From Microbacterium sp. MPKO10 (GTDB lineage Bacteria; Actinomycetota; Actinomycetes; Actinomycetales; Microbacteriaceae): 64,000 nt of DNA. The stretch covers positions 248,001 through 312,000 of the forward strand of contig NZ_JAPCHX010000004.1 in assembly GCF_026107415.2 (NCBI RefSeq), written 5' to 3'. The notes under the pieces were generated by a model that saw only the letters and a list, made by a program, of their open reading frames with translations, did not search any database and was not told the origin of the DNA. Position numbers and translations under genes: made by a program. How positions within the stretch are numbered: the stretch's first letter is position 1; the number at the start of each line of letters is the position of its first letter. This document shows, piece by piece, positions 16,554-28,605 of this stretch.

Positions 16554-17324
16554 TCAGCGCCGCCGCAACGTCAGAATCTGCTCGGCTCTCGCGAACGGCC
16601 CGGCCTCATCGTTCAGAATGCTCGAGGTGAGCCCGACCCCGTCTGGACCGTACTGCTGCACACCGTCGATGCCGAGCCAATCGCCCCGCGGCAGCCGGTG
16701 CACGTGGATCTGCAGGTCCACGTTGGGAAACAGGACAGTCTGCGGATCCGCGCGTGCCGAGAGCCCGTTCGCGGAATCCGTGAGACGCACGAGGTGAGCC
16801 AATGGTGACACCTCACCCGAATCGACAAGCGGATGCTGCGACCGCAGCCAGGCCTGCCGCGCACCGGGCCGCGGCTCACCTACCGTGTAAAACTCGAGGG
16901 ACGCAATATACCCGCCCGGCCACGGCGCCATGCCGTCCCACGCAGAGGCCTCGGCGACGGGAGGCAGCGGAGCATCCTCCGTCCCGGCGATGTCCGCGGT
17001 GTCTGATGTCGCGAGCAACCACGCCCGCGCTGAGATCGCTGTGCGATCGCCGCAGAACATGTCCGCCTGCACGAGCTCGATGGTGCGTCCGGGCCGCAGC
17101 ACTTGCGTGCGCACCTCGAACGCCCCGCCGTGGATGATGCCGTAGATCTCGAAGCTCAGGCGTGCGATGCGCATGCCCTCACGTCCGAACTCCCTGTCGA
17201 TCACGTGGGTGAGCAGCGCAGACGCCGGTGCCATGTGCTGCTCGTGCTCGTTCCAGGCACCTTGCGCGTGGATCGTCGATTCGAATGTCAACCCGCCGAG
17301 GTCGCGGTAGTACGGCTCTGTCAT
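16554..17324 (-). CDS. Acyl-CoA thioesterase family protein (double hotdog)
   Basis: The protein has 256 residues from MTEPYYRDLGG. It resembles the acyl-CoA thioesterase-like double-hotdog family: RIARLSFEIYGIIHGGAFEVRTQVLRPGRTIE in the first repeat, and PNVDLQIHVHRLPRGDWLGIDGVQQYGPDGVGL in the second, with the Asp-x-x-x-Gly spacing of TesB-like enzymes. It probably hydrolyses fatty acyl-CoA thioesters, but the substrate cannot be read from sequence. The ATG at 17324 is chosen because upstream in-frame sequence loses family character. It lies downstream of nrdHIEF on the same strand, after a strong hairpin, so it is likely transcribed separately. Confidence 0.78.
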   Translation of the reverse strand: MTEPYYRDLGGLTFESTIHAQGAWNEHEQHMAPASALLTHVIDREFGREGMRIARLSFEIYGIIHGGAFEVRTQVLRPGRTIELVQADMFCGDRTAISARAWLLATSDTADIAGTEDAPLPPVAEASAWDGMAPWPGGYIASLEFYTVGEPRPGARQAWLRSQHPLVDSGEVSPLAHLVRLTDSANGLSARADPQTVLFPNVDLQIHVHRLPRGDWLGIDGVQQYGPDGVGLTSSILNDEAGPFARAEQILTLRRR

Positions 17325-17357
17325 CGGTGTCAGTCTGCCACGTTCCCCGCATGACGC

Positions 17358-17393
17358 GGGCGGATGCTGTCGTGCATGCGACAGCATCCGCCC
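17358..17393. terminator. 15-bp perfect hairpin after nrdF
   Basis: GGGCGGATGCTGTCG (17358-17372) and its exact complement (17379-17393) enclose a six-base loop TGCATG. It lies 27 bases downstream of the nrdF stop and before the thioesterase gene. The flanking bases lack a clear T-run, so it may act as a Rho-assisted or hairpin-only terminator. Both arms contain the GGATGCTG octamer that is over-represented across the window. Confidence 0.65.
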
Positions 17394-17419
17394 ATATTCG
17401 CTCCTGGCGTCCTGGTCTC

Positions 17420-18406
<987 letters not shown>

Positions 18407-18434
18407 TTACTACCTTTCAGAGATAACGGGCTGA

Positions 18435-20534
18435 TCACAACATGCAGGAGACGCACTCGGAAACGTCGGTGCCCTCCAGAGCCAGCTGACGCAGGCGGAT
18501 GTAGTAGATCGTCTTGATGCCCTTGCGCCATGCGTAGATCTGCGCGCGGTTGATGTCGCGGGTCGTCGCCGTGTCCTTGAAGAACAGCGTCAGGGACAGC
18601 CCCTGGTCTACGTGCTGGGTCGCGGCGGCATACGTGTCGATGATCTTCTCGTAGCCGATCTCGTACGCGTCGGTGTAGTACTCCAGGTTGTCGTTCGTCA
18701 TGAACGGAGCCGGGTAGTACACGCGGCCGATCTTGCCTTCCTTGCGGATCTCAATCTTCGAAGCGATTGGGTGGATGGATGATGTGGAGTTGTTGATGTA
18801 CGAGATTGACCCCGTCGGCGGGACCGCCTGGAGGTTCTGGTTGTAGATCCCGTGCTCCTGCACGTCAGCCTTGAGTGAGAGCCAGTCTTCCTGCGTGGGA
18901 ATGTGCACGTCGGCGAAGAGCTCGCGCACGCGCTCGGTCTGAGGCTCCCACACATGCTCGGTGTACTTGTCGAAGAACTCGCCCGAGGCGTATGTCGAGT
19001 CGGCGAATCCGTCGAATGTCTCGCCGCGCTCCTTCGCGATCGCGTTCGATGCGCGGAGCGCGTGGAACAGGACCGTGTAGAAGTAGATGTTTGTGAAGTC
19101 GATGCCCTCGTCGCTGCCGTAGTGCACGTGCTCGCGGGCAAGGTAGCCGTGCAGGTTCATCTGGCCGAGGCCGATGGCGTGCGAGCGGTCGTTGCCGTCT
19201 TCGATGGAACGCACAGAGCTGATGTGGCTCTGGTCAGACACAGACGTGAGCCCGCGGATCGCCGTCTCGATGCTCTTGCCGAAGTCAGGCGAGTCCATCG
19301 TGAGCGCAATGTTCTGCGACCCGAGGTTGCACGAGATGTCTTTTCCGATCTGGTTGTACGACAGATCGCTGTTGTACGTCGTCGGCGTGTTGACCTGCAG
19401 GATCTCCGAGCACAGGTTCGACATGTTGATGCGGCCCTTGATGGGGTTCGCCTTGTTCACCGTGTCTTCGAAAACGACGTACGGGTAGCCCGACTCGAAC
19501 TGAATCTCGGCGATGGTCTGGAAGAACTCGCGCGCATTGATCTTCGTCTTCTTGATGCGCGAGTCGTCGACCATCTCCTGGTACTTCTCACTCACCGAGA
19601 TATCGCCGAACGGCACACCGTATACCCGCTCGACGTCGTACGGCGAGAACAGGTACATGTCCTCACCCTTCTTCGCGAGATCGAATGTGATGTCGGGGAT
19701 CACGACGCCGAGGGAAAGAGTCTTGATCCGGATCTTCTCGTCAGCGTTCTCGCGCTTGGTGTCGAGGAAGCGCAGGATGTCCGGGTGATGCGCGTTGAGA
19801 TACACGGCGCCGGCACCCTGACGAGCGCCAAGCTGGTTCGCGTAGCTGAACGAGTCCTCGAGGAGCTTCATCACGGGGATGATGCCGGACGACTGGTTTT
19901 CGATCTGCTTGATCGGCGCGCCAGACTCGCGGATGTTCGACAGCAGTAGAGCAACGCCTCCACCACGCTTCGACAGCTGCAGTGACGAGTTGATGCCGCG
20001 CGAGATCGACTCCATGTTGTCTTCGATGCGCAGCAGGAAGCACGACACGAGTTCGCCGCGCTGGGCCTTACCCGTGTTGAGGAATGTCGGCGTCGCGGGC
20101 TGGAACCGGCCGGAGATGATCTCTTCGACCAGGTCGATGGCCAACTTCTCGTCGCCCTGGGCGAGACCGAGCGCCGTCATCACGACGCGGTCCTCGAAAC
20201 GTTCGAGGTAACGCTTGCCGTCGAAGGTTTTGAGCGTGTACGAGGTGTAGTACTTGAACGCGCCGAGGAAGGTCTGGAACCGGAACTTCTTCGAGTAGGC
20301 GAGGTCGTTGAGCTTCTGGATGAACTCAAATGAGTACTGGTCCAGAACCGCCTTCTCGTAGTATTCCTTCTCGACCAGGTAGTCGAGCCGTTCTTTCAGC
20401 GAGTGGAAGAAGACGGTGTTCTGGTTGACATGCTGCAGGAAGAACTCGCGGGCGGCTTCTTTGTCCTTGTCGAACTGAATCTCACCGTCCGGCCCGTACA
20501 GGTTGAGCATGGCGTTGAGCGCGTGGTAGTCCAT
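18435..20534 (-). CDS. nrdE: Class Ib ribonucleotide reductase large (alpha) subunit
   Basis: The protein has 699 residues starting [13 protein letters not shown]. It is the catalytic subunit that reduces ribonucleoside diphosphates. The substrate-site Cys is in [18 protein letters not shown]. The radical Cys lies in the finger-loop region SNLCSEILQ, and the C-terminal redox pair is CVSCML at the very end. There is no N-terminal ATP-cone, as expected for class Ib. The ATG at 20534 has GGAGAG at a suitable distance. Upstream in-frame sequence to 20660 overlaps nrdI and is not conserved, although a start a little upstream cannot be excluded. Confidence 0.96.
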   Translation of the reverse strand: MDYHALNAMLNLYGPDGEIQFDKDKEAAREFFLQHVNQNTVFFHSLKERLDYLVEKEYYEKAVLDQYSFEFIQKLNDLAYSKKFRFQTFLGAFKYYTSYTLKTFDGKRYLERFEDRVVMTALGLAQGDEKLAIDLVEEIISGRFQPATPTFLNTGKAQRGELVSCFLLRIEDNMESISRGINSSLQLSKRGGGVALLLSNIRESGAPIKQIENQSSGIIPVMKLLEDSFSYANQLGARQGAGAVYLNAHHPDILRFLDTKRENADEKIRIKTLSLGVVIPDITFDLAKKGEDMYLFSPYDVERVYGVPFGDISVSEKYQEMVDDSRIKKTKINAREFFQTIAEIQFESGYPYVVFEDTVNKANPIKGRINMSNLCSEILQVNTPTTYNSDLSYNQIGKDISCNLGSQNIALTMDSPDFGKSIETAIRGLTSVSDQSHISSVRSIEDGNDRSHAIGLGQMNLHGYLAREHVHYGSDEGIDFTNIYFYTVLFHALRASNAIAKERGETFDGFADSTYASGEFFDKYTEHVWEPQTERVRELFADVHIPTQEDWLSLKADVQEHGIYNQNLQAVPPTGSISYINNSTSSIHPIASKIEIRKEGKIGRVYYPAPFMTNDNLEYYTDAYEIGYEKIIDTYAAATQHVDQGLSLTLFFKDTATTRDINRAQIYAWRKGIKTIYYIRLRQLALEGTDVSECVSCML

Positions 20535-20560
20535 TCCGCTCTCCGTCGGGATCGCGTCGG

Positions 20561-20962
20561 TCAGTGTGCTTTCCAAAATTGGTCCAATCCATCGTGAACG
20601 ACGTTCACGTCGTCCTGTGTTCCGAAGAGTTCGAAGCGATACAGCGTCGGCACTTTGCATTTGGCCGAGATGATGTCGCCGGCCAGGCAGTACGCCTCGC
20701 CGAAATTCGTGTTTCCCGCCGCGATGACGCCCCGGAGAAGGCCCCGATTCTCCTCGTCGTTGAGGAATCGGATGACCTGCTTCGGAACGGCGCCTCGGCC
20801 GTTTCCTCCGCCGTAGGTCGGCGTCACGAGCACGAAAGGCTCGTCAGCGTTCAGCGCGGGTTCCTTCGCGTACAGCGGTATGCGTGCGGCGGGTGCCCCG
20901 AGCTTCTCGACAAAGCGGTGCGTATTCCCCGAGATGCTTGAGAAATAGACCAGCCGAGTCAT
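20561..20962 (-). CDS. nrdI: Flavodoxin-like ribonucleotide reductase activator
   Basis: The protein has 133 residues. [15 protein letters not shown] is the FMN-phosphate loop, followed by VTPTYGGG and [18 protein letters not shown], all typical of NrdI. The protein supplies oxidant to the manganese site of NrdF during cofactor assembly. The ATG at 20962 follows GGGAGG. The stop is 26 bases before nrdE in the order nrdH-nrdI-nrdE-nrdF. Confidence 0.96.
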   Translation of the reverse strand: MTRLVYFSSISGNTHRFVEKLGAPAARIPLYAKEPALNADEPFVLVTPTYGGGNGRGAVPKQVIRFLNDEENRGLLRGVIAAGNTNFGEAYCLAGDIISAKCKVPTLYRFELFGTQDDVNVVHDGLDQFWKAH

Positions 20963-21040
20963 TGTGCGTCACCTCCCATGACGATGTGGGCGCGACGGCC
21001 GTCTGGTGCCGCCACGCGATGCACGGCACCGACGGGACGA

Positions 21041-21274
21041 TTAGCCGAGGCGCTCGGCGAGCTCGCTGATCTTGTCGGGGCGAAACCCTGACCAGTGCTC
21101 GTCATCGGCGATCACGACGGGTGCCTGAAGGTAGCCGAGAGCCTTGACCTGCTCAAGAGCCGATTCGTCTTCGGAGAGGTCGTGAACCTCGTACTCGAGG
21201 CCCTTGCTGTCGAGCGCTCGGTAGGTTGCCGTGCACTGAACGCATGAAGGCTTGGTGTAGACCGTGATTGCCAT
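21041..21274 (-). CDS. nrdH: Glutaredoxin-like NrdH redoxin
   Basis: The protein has 77 residues and a thioredoxin fold. The redox motif is C-V-Q-C in TKPSCVQCTATYRALD, and the conserved WSGFRPDKI near the C-terminus is diagnostic of NrdH. It delivers electrons from thioredoxin reductase to the NrdE C-terminal cysteines. It is the first gene of nrdHIEF. The start ATG at 21274 has GGAAAGG upstream, and a leader of roughly 60-70 bases carries a CCCGGC/GCCGGG hairpin (21313-21332). Confidence 0.96.
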   Translation of the reverse strand: MAITVYTKPSCVQCTATYRALDSKGLEYEVHDLSEDESALEQVKALGYLQAPVVIADDEHWSGFRPDKISELAERLG

Positions 21275-21340
21275 GTTTGAAGACCTTTCCCTACCTAAAA
21301 ATCTCGTTGTTTCCCGGCATTCCCCCGCCGGGCTTCCAAT

Positions 21341-21352
21341 ACTACATATAGT
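21341..21352 (-). promoter_or_regulatory. NrdR-box-like sequence upstream of nrdHIEF
   Basis: ACTACATATAGT matches the core of the NrdR box (consensus around ACTATATATAGT). It lies 67 bases upstream of the nrdH start and overlaps a possible -10 TAGTAT on the minus strand. NrdR boxes usually occur as a pair about 30 bases apart. The only candidate partner is the weakly related CCCCTAGGGC at 21371-21380, so pairing is uncertain. The nrdR gene is not in the window. Confidence 0.6.
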
Positions 21353-21400
21353 TCTCTGTTTTGAGCAGAACCCCTAGGGCTAGTAGTTACAGGTGTGTAG

Positions 21401-21542
21401 TTTTCCACCGAACTTTCCACCGATTTCGACGAGTTATCCACCGTTTATCCACGGATCGTCCCTCACCGAATACAACGCTGAAATGCGCGAATACCTGCCC
21501 TTTCTCCCCTGGGAATCTGCTCACCATCCACAAGTTAAAAAT
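21401..21542 (+). promoter_or_regulatory. Cluster of DnaA-box-like sequences upstream of nrdHIEF
   Basis: Five sequences related to the DnaA box TTATCCACA lie in the same orientation: TTTTCCACC (21401), CTTTCCACC (21413), TTATCCACC (21434), TTATCCACG (21445) and CCATCCACA (21534). The first four start 12, 21 and 11 bases apart, close to whole helical turns. The region is also less GC-rich than its surroundings. In E. coli DnaA regulates nrdAB from such boxes, so a replication link is plausible. It is not an oriC by context. Confidence 0.55.
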
Positions 21543-21978
21543 TAAGCCCACCCACTGACATTCTTTGGGCGTGTCGGCGTGTCGCGAGACACCACCATGT
21601 GTCGCTCGCAATCAACTTCCGAGCCGCTGAAACACCGTGGCGCGGGGTGCCTCATCGGCTCACCGCTGGTCGCGCGATTCTGAGGCGGGATGCTGCCGCT
21701 GGAGCTGACCTCTCTTGAGCACCAGACGCAGCGTCACGCAAACACGGGGCACACCTTCGCCACGTCACGTATCGGCCGGAGACGCATTCCTCCACGCCAC
21801 GACACCTTCGGGGGCGCCGGGACACAGCCGAGGGGATCGCGACTCAGGACAGGGTCGCGACTGCACACCCGTGAACCACTCGCGCCCTGCGCCCTCCGGT
21901 TGCTGCTGCCAGGCTTTCGCGGGTGTGATGCGTTCTCAATACCCGACACAGAGCAGGTACGGATTCTCTGGCTTCAGA
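21543..21978. other. Gene-free stretch between the nrd control region and the FMN reductase gene
   Basis: No reading frame here shows the codon bias of the neighbours, a plausible start site or a recognisable family. Frames that cross it end inside the FMN reductase gene and are shadows. It contains TGTCGCGAGACA (21580-21591), the same core that forms the long palindrome beside tRNA-Ala at 41.4 kb, and one GGATGCTG octamer at 21688. It may hold a decayed gene or mobile-element remnant, but I see nothing firm. Confidence 0.5.
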
Positions 21979-22575
21979 TCAGGCGACGCCTTCGACGGCG
22001 AGCCGCGATGGCGCAGCCCCGCGGGCCGGACGCAGCTCGCTGATCATCCGTTCGCATGCCCTGCTGCTCTGTTGGTCTTCGGAGAAATCGAAGCCGTGAA
22101 CTCGAGCGTCGGCATCCTCGATGGCAAGGAGCGGGTGCACGACGTCCATTCCTCGAGCGTGTAACGAGCGACGAAGCCGCCGGGTGAGCCTCTTGGCCTG
22201 CCTGCCGTATGTCACGAGGCCTGTGCGCTTGCCGTTCCACTCGCTGCTGAGGTAGTCGATGGCATTCCGCACGACGGGCGAAAACCCGTCGCCGTACGCA
22301 GGGGCTACGAAGATGACAGCGTCCGCGGCAATGACGCGCTCGCTCCATGCCCGAGAATGCGCATGAACGTAACCTTGACGGGGATGCGGCTCGTTCATGA
22401 ACGGCAGAGCCTCTTCCATCAGATCGACGAAGTCGACGGTGACATCGGGAGCGTCCGAGAGGACGTCATTTACCCAGAGGGTGATCGGGAGGGCGACACG
22501 GCCCGGCCGTGCGCTACCAAGGATGAGCATGATGCGGCGGGAGCGCTCGCGGGGGTATTCGGATGGGGTCGACAT
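21979..22575 (-). CDS. NADPH-dependent FMN reductase family flavoprotein
   Basis: The protein has 198 residues and a flavodoxin-like fold. MLILGSARPGRVALPI carries the GS-x-R-x-x-R phosphate loop of the FMN-reductase family, and APAYGDGFSPVVRNAIDYLSSEWNGK matches the E/D-Y-N-x-x-x-P-x-x-L-K-N-A-I-D region. It reduces flavin or quinone-like substrates with NAD(P)H. It is divergent from an acyl-CoA-dehydrogenase-like gene, so it could feed reduced flavin to that protein as in two-component monooxygenases. That pairing is inference. The ATG at 22575 follows AGAGTGAG. Confidence 0.82.
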   Translation of the reverse strand: MSTPSEYPRERSRRIMLILGSARPGRVALPITLWVNDVLSDAPDVTVDFVDLMEEALPFMNEPHPRQGYVHAHSRAWSERVIAADAVIFVAPAYGDGFSPVVRNAIDYLSSEWNGKRTGLVTYGRQAKRLTRRLRRSLHARGMDVVHPLLAIEDADARVHGFDFSEDQQSSRACERMISELRPARGAAPSRLAVEGVA

Positions 22576-22811
22576 TGTCTCACTCTTCTGAAGAGATGAT
22601 GTGGGAAGGAACTGGGGCTACCGGCTAGGGACCGGCATCTACCATTCTGGGATGATCGCCGTCAAATTTCTCACCCCAGTAATGGGGGAAACTGAGCTTT
22701 CTTCAGGTATATGACGGAGAAGCTCCCACTCCGGATGCTGTCCCCGAGTGCGAGCATGGGACTGTGGTGTCGGTGCCACCATCTCGCCCATCACGACCGA
22801 GGAGGTTCCCT

Positions 22812-23966
22812 ATGAATGATCTGCTGCCCGATGCACTGCTTGAGCGCGTCCGATCACGTGCGGCCGACTATGACAGAAACAACGAGTTTTTCGACGACGA
22901 CCTGGTCGACCTGGTCGATGCGGGATACCTGAAAGCCTTCGTACCGCACGAGTACGGCGGGCCAGGCCTCACGCTCGTCGAGGTGTCACGGCTGCAACGC
23001 CGCCTGGCCGCCGCCGCACCGGCCACGGCACTTGCCGTCAACATGCATCTCATCTGGACAGGCGTCGCCCGCCAGCTCCATGACAGCGGCGATGCTTCTC
23101 TCGACTTCGTCCTCGAGGGAGCCGCGCACGGTGAGATCTACGCGTTCGGCATCAGCGAGGCGGGGAACGATCTTGTCCTCGTCGGATCCAGCTCCGACGC
23201 CAGGCCGGACGGTGACGGCGGCTATGCGTTCTACGGCACGAAGATCTTCACTTCACTAGCACCCGCCTGGACGGTTCTGGGAACGATGGGTCTCGACACG
23301 ACATCGGCAGACGCGCCCAAGGTCGTCTACGGCTTCGTCCGCCGCGAGAACGGCGGTTTCACGATCAAGGACGATTGGGACACGGTCGGCATGCGGGCGT
23401 CGCAGAGCCGCACGACAGTGCTGGAGGGTGCGCACGCACCAGCGGATCGCATCGTTCGTCGTCTCACCCCGGGCCCGAACCCGGATCCGCTCATCTTCGG
23501 AATCTCGTCGAACTTCCAGCTCCTCGTCGCCAGTGTGTACACGGGCATCGCCGAGCGCGCCCTCGAACTCGCCATCGAGACGGCGCAAAAACGCACATCA
23601 CGGCAGGCCGGCGGAGCCGCCTACTCGGACGATCCGGTCATTCGCTGGCGCGTCGCCGACGCATGGATGGCCATCGACGCCATTCCCGCGCAGATCGAAC
23701 GTGCCGCAACGGATATCGCCGAGGGCGTCGACCACGGAGCGTTCTGGTCTCCCAAGCTCTCGGCGGTCAAGGTGCGCGCGACAACCATGGCACGGGAGGT
23801 CGTCGACCAGGCGATCACAATATCCGGAGGGGGAAGCTACTTCTCACGGAGCGAACTCGGTCGCCTGTACCGGGACGTGCTGGCAGGAATCTTCCACCCG
23901 TCGAACTCGGATGCCGCCCACAAGGCGGCTGCGGGTGCGCTGCTCGGCCCCGTCTCGGACGGGTGA
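22812..23966 (+). CDS. Acyl-CoA dehydrogenase-fold flavoprotein
   Basis: The protein has 384 residues with the helix-beta-helix plan of the acyl-CoA dehydrogenase superfamily. The FAD-loop region is FGISEAGNDLVLVGSSSD, the middle domain has YAFYGTKIFTSLAPAW, and the C-terminal helices include GGGSYFSRSELGRLYRDVLAGIFHPSN. The C-terminus lacks the YEGT catalytic segment of typical dehydrogenases and instead resembles DszC-like flavin monooxygenases and related sulfur-acquisition proteins. Together with the divergent FMN reductase this makes a flavin-dependent monooxygenase possible, though a dehydrogenase role is not excluded. The ATG at 22812 has GGAGG at 22801-22805. Confidence 0.75.
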   Translation: MNDLLPDALLERVRSRAADYDRNNEFFDDDLVDLVDAGYLKAFVPHEYGGPGLTLVEVSRLQRRLAAAAPATALAVNMHLIWTGVARQLHDSGDASLDFVLEGAAHGEIYAFGISEAGNDLVLVGSSSDARPDGDGGYAFYGTKIFTSLAPAWTVLGTMGLDTTSADAPKVVYGFVRRENGGFTIKDDWDTVGMRASQSRTTVLEGAHAPADRIVRRLTPGPNPDPLIFGISSNFQLLVASVYTGIAERALELAIETAQKRTSRQAGGAAYSDDPVIRWRVADAWMAIDAIPAQIERAATDIAEGVDHGAFWSPKLSAVKVRATTMAREVVDQAITISGGGSYFSRSELGRLYRDVLAGIFHPSNSDAAHKAAAGALLGPVSDG

Positions 23967-24019
23967 GTCCGTCGGCCCACCATCTTGACCAGCGCCTCGC
24001 GCAATCGCACGATAGAGCT

Positions 24020-24151
24020 ATGGGCGACGAAGAGCAGACGGGCGGCGACCCGGCATGCTGGCTGAGCAATGTATGCACCGAGTGCGGCGCGTTCAACGAC
24101 GACGAGTCAGAGACGTGCTGGCGCTGCGGCGCTGAACGCCTGGACGCCTGA
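24020..24151 (+). CDS. Small zinc-ribbon protein
   Basis: A 43-residue protein, MGDEEQTGGDPACWLSN and onward, ending with CWRCGAERLDA. Two C-x2-C pairs (CTEC and CWRC) are spaced as in a zinc ribbon, with another Cys in DPACWL. The composition matches the GC-rich codon bias of the neighbours. The start is an ATG preceded by CGATAGAGCT, without Shine-Dalgarno. It lies 53 bases after the acyl-CoA-dehydrogenase-like gene. The function is unknown; such proteins often bind nucleic acid or a partner protein. Confidence 0.6.
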   Translation: MGDEEQTGGDPACWLSNVCTECGAFNDDESETCWRCGAERLDA

Positions 24152-24166
24152 CAAGACGACGATCCG

Positions 24167-24325
24167 TCAGCGCTTGGAGAGGATGTGCGCCGGGATGCCG
24201 AACGAGAGGCAGACCAGCAAGATGCCCGCAAAGAAGATCGCTGCTTGGAACGCAGCGGCGTTGAAGGCCACACCGAAGAGGAAGAGCCCGACGACGAAGA
24301 GCAGGAACGAAATGATGAAGCCCAT
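24167..24325 (-). CDS. Small two-helix membrane protein
   Basis: A 52-residue protein starting MGFIISFLLFVVGLF. Two hydrophobic helices (about 3-22 and 26-46) are separated by a short FNAAAFQAA turn, and the C-terminus is basic (HILSKR). The ATG at 24325 is chosen because TATGAT (24333-24338) ends seven bases upstream, giving a leaderless start. Further in-frame ATGs lie at 24331-24337 but overlap that hexamer. It is convergent with the zinc-ribbon gene. No family recognised. Confidence 0.6.
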   Translation of the reverse strand: MGFIISFLLFVVGLFLFGVAFNAAAFQAAIFFAGILLVCLSFGIPAHILSKR

Positions 24326-24464
24326 ATGCATCATCATATCGGAGCACGGTCGCCCTCGAAGCCACAGCGGGGCGCGGAAGCATTTTCTCGACGCAAATGA
24401 GTGACAAATAGCTCTGATCGGAGCAAGATGGGCCCACTGCCACTCATATGCAGAGGGGGGACGC

Positions 24465-25859
24465 ATGTCAACGTCATCGAATGCCGGGGAAAACAGCGAA
24501 CCAGCCGCCGAGTACGCCGCACCAAGCGTCGAGTCGCCCGAGGGCCGCAAGACGATCAGGCGGGCCATCGCGGCATCCGCCATTGGAAACGCCACTGAAT
24601 GGTATGACTACGGTGTCTATGCGGTCGCCGTCACGTACATCACGGCGAACTTCTTTACGGGCGGAACTGTCTGGGCACTGGCGACGTTCGCGATCTCATT
24701 CCTGGTCAGACCTCTCGGGGGCCTGGTCTGGGGTCCCCTCGGTGACCGCCTCGGGCGCAAGGCCGTTCTCGCACTCACCATCATCATGATGGCCGGTTCG
24801 ACGACAGTGATCGGCCTGCTGCCGAACGTCGATACGATCGGCATGTGGGCACCGGGGCTGCTGATCTTCCTGCGCATGGTTCAAGGGTTCTCCACGGGCG
24901 GCGAATACGGAGGCGCCGCAACGTTCATGGCCGAGTACTCGCCAGACAAAAAGCGGGGATTCTTCGGCAGCTTCCTCGAGTTCGGCACCCTCTTCGGGTA
25001 CGCGCTCGGATCTGCGTTCGTCCTGGTGCTGAGCCTCATCGTCGGCGAAGACGCGATGATGGAATGGGGCTGGCGCATCCCCTTCCTCCTAGCTGCGCCC
25101 ATGGGACTCATCGGCGTGTATCTGCGCAGCAAGATGGAAGACACCCCTGTGTTCCGGGAGATGGAGAACGCTGAGCAGCTCGAAGGTTCTGCGATGCGCG
25201 ACCTCAAGGCGCTCGTCCTCGATTACTGGCGTCCGCTCCTGACGATGGGTGGCCTGGTCATCGCCCTCAACGTCACAAACTACACGCTGCTCACCTACAT
25301 GCCGACGTACCTCGAGACGCAGATCGATATGAGCAAGGATGGTTCGCTCATCCTGATCATCATTGGCGAGGTGTGCATGATGGCGATCATTCCGTTCTCC
25401 GGCCGAATCTCCGACACCGTCGGTCGACGACCGATGTGGGCGGTGTCGCTCATCGGGCTCATCGTCGCTGCCATACCGATGTACATGCTCATGGGGACCG
25501 GGTTCGCGGGCGCACTCGTCGGCTTCGGCGTCCTCGGCATCCTGTACGTGATCCAGTTGTCGACGATTTCGGCAACGTTCCCGGCGATGTTCCCCACACA
25601 GGTGCGCTATGCGGGCTTCGCCATCACCTACAACGTGGCGACGGCTCTCTTCGGTGGCACCGCCCCCGCCGTCAATGAGGCGCTCATCGATTCGACGGGC
25701 AACCTACTCGTTCCCGCGTTCTACATGATGGCGGCGTGTGCTGTTGGATTGGTCGCCCTGAAGTTCGTGCCCGAGACGGCCGGGGCGTCGATCAGAGGTA
25801 CTGAGATTCCGACCACAGAGGTTACGGTGATCAACGACTCGGGGTCCTCGACCTCCTGA
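24465..25859 (+). CDS. MHS-family major facilitator (proline/betaine/carboxylate type)
   Basis: The protein has 464 residues and 12 membrane helices. IGNATEWYDYGVYAVAV near residue 40 and the loop RPLGGLVWGPLGDRLGRKAVL are the signatures of the metabolite:H+ symporter branch (ProP/ShiA/KgtP). FMAEYSPDKKRGFFGSFLEFGTLFGYALG is the second. It takes up a small compatible solute or organic acid with protons. The substrate cannot be told from sequence. It has a charged N-terminal tail of about 30 residues. The ATG at 24465 follows AGGGGGG. Confidence 0.9.
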   Translation: MSTSSNAGENSEPAAEYAAPSVESPEGRKTIRRAIAASAIGNATEWYDYGVYAVAVTYITANFFTGGTVWALATFAISFLVRPLGGLVWGPLGDRLGRKAVLALTIIMMAGSTTVIGLLPNVDTIGMWAPGLLIFLRMVQGFSTGGEYGGAATFMAEYSPDKKRGFFGSFLEFGTLFGYALGSAFVLVLSLIVGEDAMMEWGWRIPFLLAAPMGLIGVYLRSKMEDTPVFREMENAEQLEGSAMRDLKALVLDYWRPLLTMGGLVIALNVTNYTLLTYMPTYLETQIDMSKDGSLILIIIGEVCMMAIIPFSGRISDTVGRRPMWAVSLIGLIVAAIPMYMLMGTGFAGALVGFGVLGILYVIQLSTISATFPAMFPTQVRYAGFAITYNVATALFGGTAPAVNEALIDSTGNLLVPAFYMMAACAVGLVALKFVPETAGASIRGTEIPTTEVTVINDSGSSTS

Positions 25860-25866
25860 CGGCGTC

Positions 25867-25898
25867 AGCGGCGGCACCCGGGCTCGGGGGCCGCCGCT
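25867..25898. terminator. Bidirectional terminator between convergent genes
   Basis: AGCGGCGGC (25867-25875) pairs with GCCGCCGCT (25890-25898), with further CCCGGG/CGGGG pairing inside the loop. It lies between the stops of the MHS transporter gene and the Hsp100 gene, and a moderately T-rich stretch (GTCCGTTCCTTC) follows on the plus strand. Confidence 0.65.
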
Positions 25899-25913
25899 GT
25901 CCGTTCCTTCAGG

Positions 25914-28424
<2,511 letters not shown>

Positions 28425-28446
28425 TGTGCTGACCTCCAGGTTGAAA

Positions 28447-28467
28447 CTTGAGTGCCTTTGACTCAAT
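28447..28467 (-). promoter_or_regulatory. HAIR-type HspR operator upstream of the Hsp100 gene
   Basis: On the plus strand CTTGAGT (28447-28453), seven bases, and ACTCAAT (28461-28467) match the HAIR consensus CTTGAGT-N7-ACTCAAG at 13 of 14 positions. This is the binding site of the HspR repressor in actinobacteria. It lies 23-43 bases upstream of the TTG start. Confidence 0.85.
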
Positions 28468-28605
28468 TTAACGCGTCGGCATCCGATTCATTCCCGCTCC
28501 CGGAACCTTTTTCCCGACTCGGCGTGACAACGATAAACTGGACGCTCATTCGTGCCCAGCATCCGGGCCCCGACTCCCCGCACACGCAGTCCCACAAGGA
28601 GGACG

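Noticed and set aside
21401-21542. Possible chromosomal origin from the DnaA-box-like run
   Set aside because: No dnaA, dnaN, recF, rpmH or gyr genes are nearby and the region serves as the nrdHIEF upstream region.
21715-22164. Plus-strand open frame upstream of and overlapping the FMN reductase gene
   Set aside because: It has weak codon bias and no ribosome site, and it covers a well-supported gene on the other strand.
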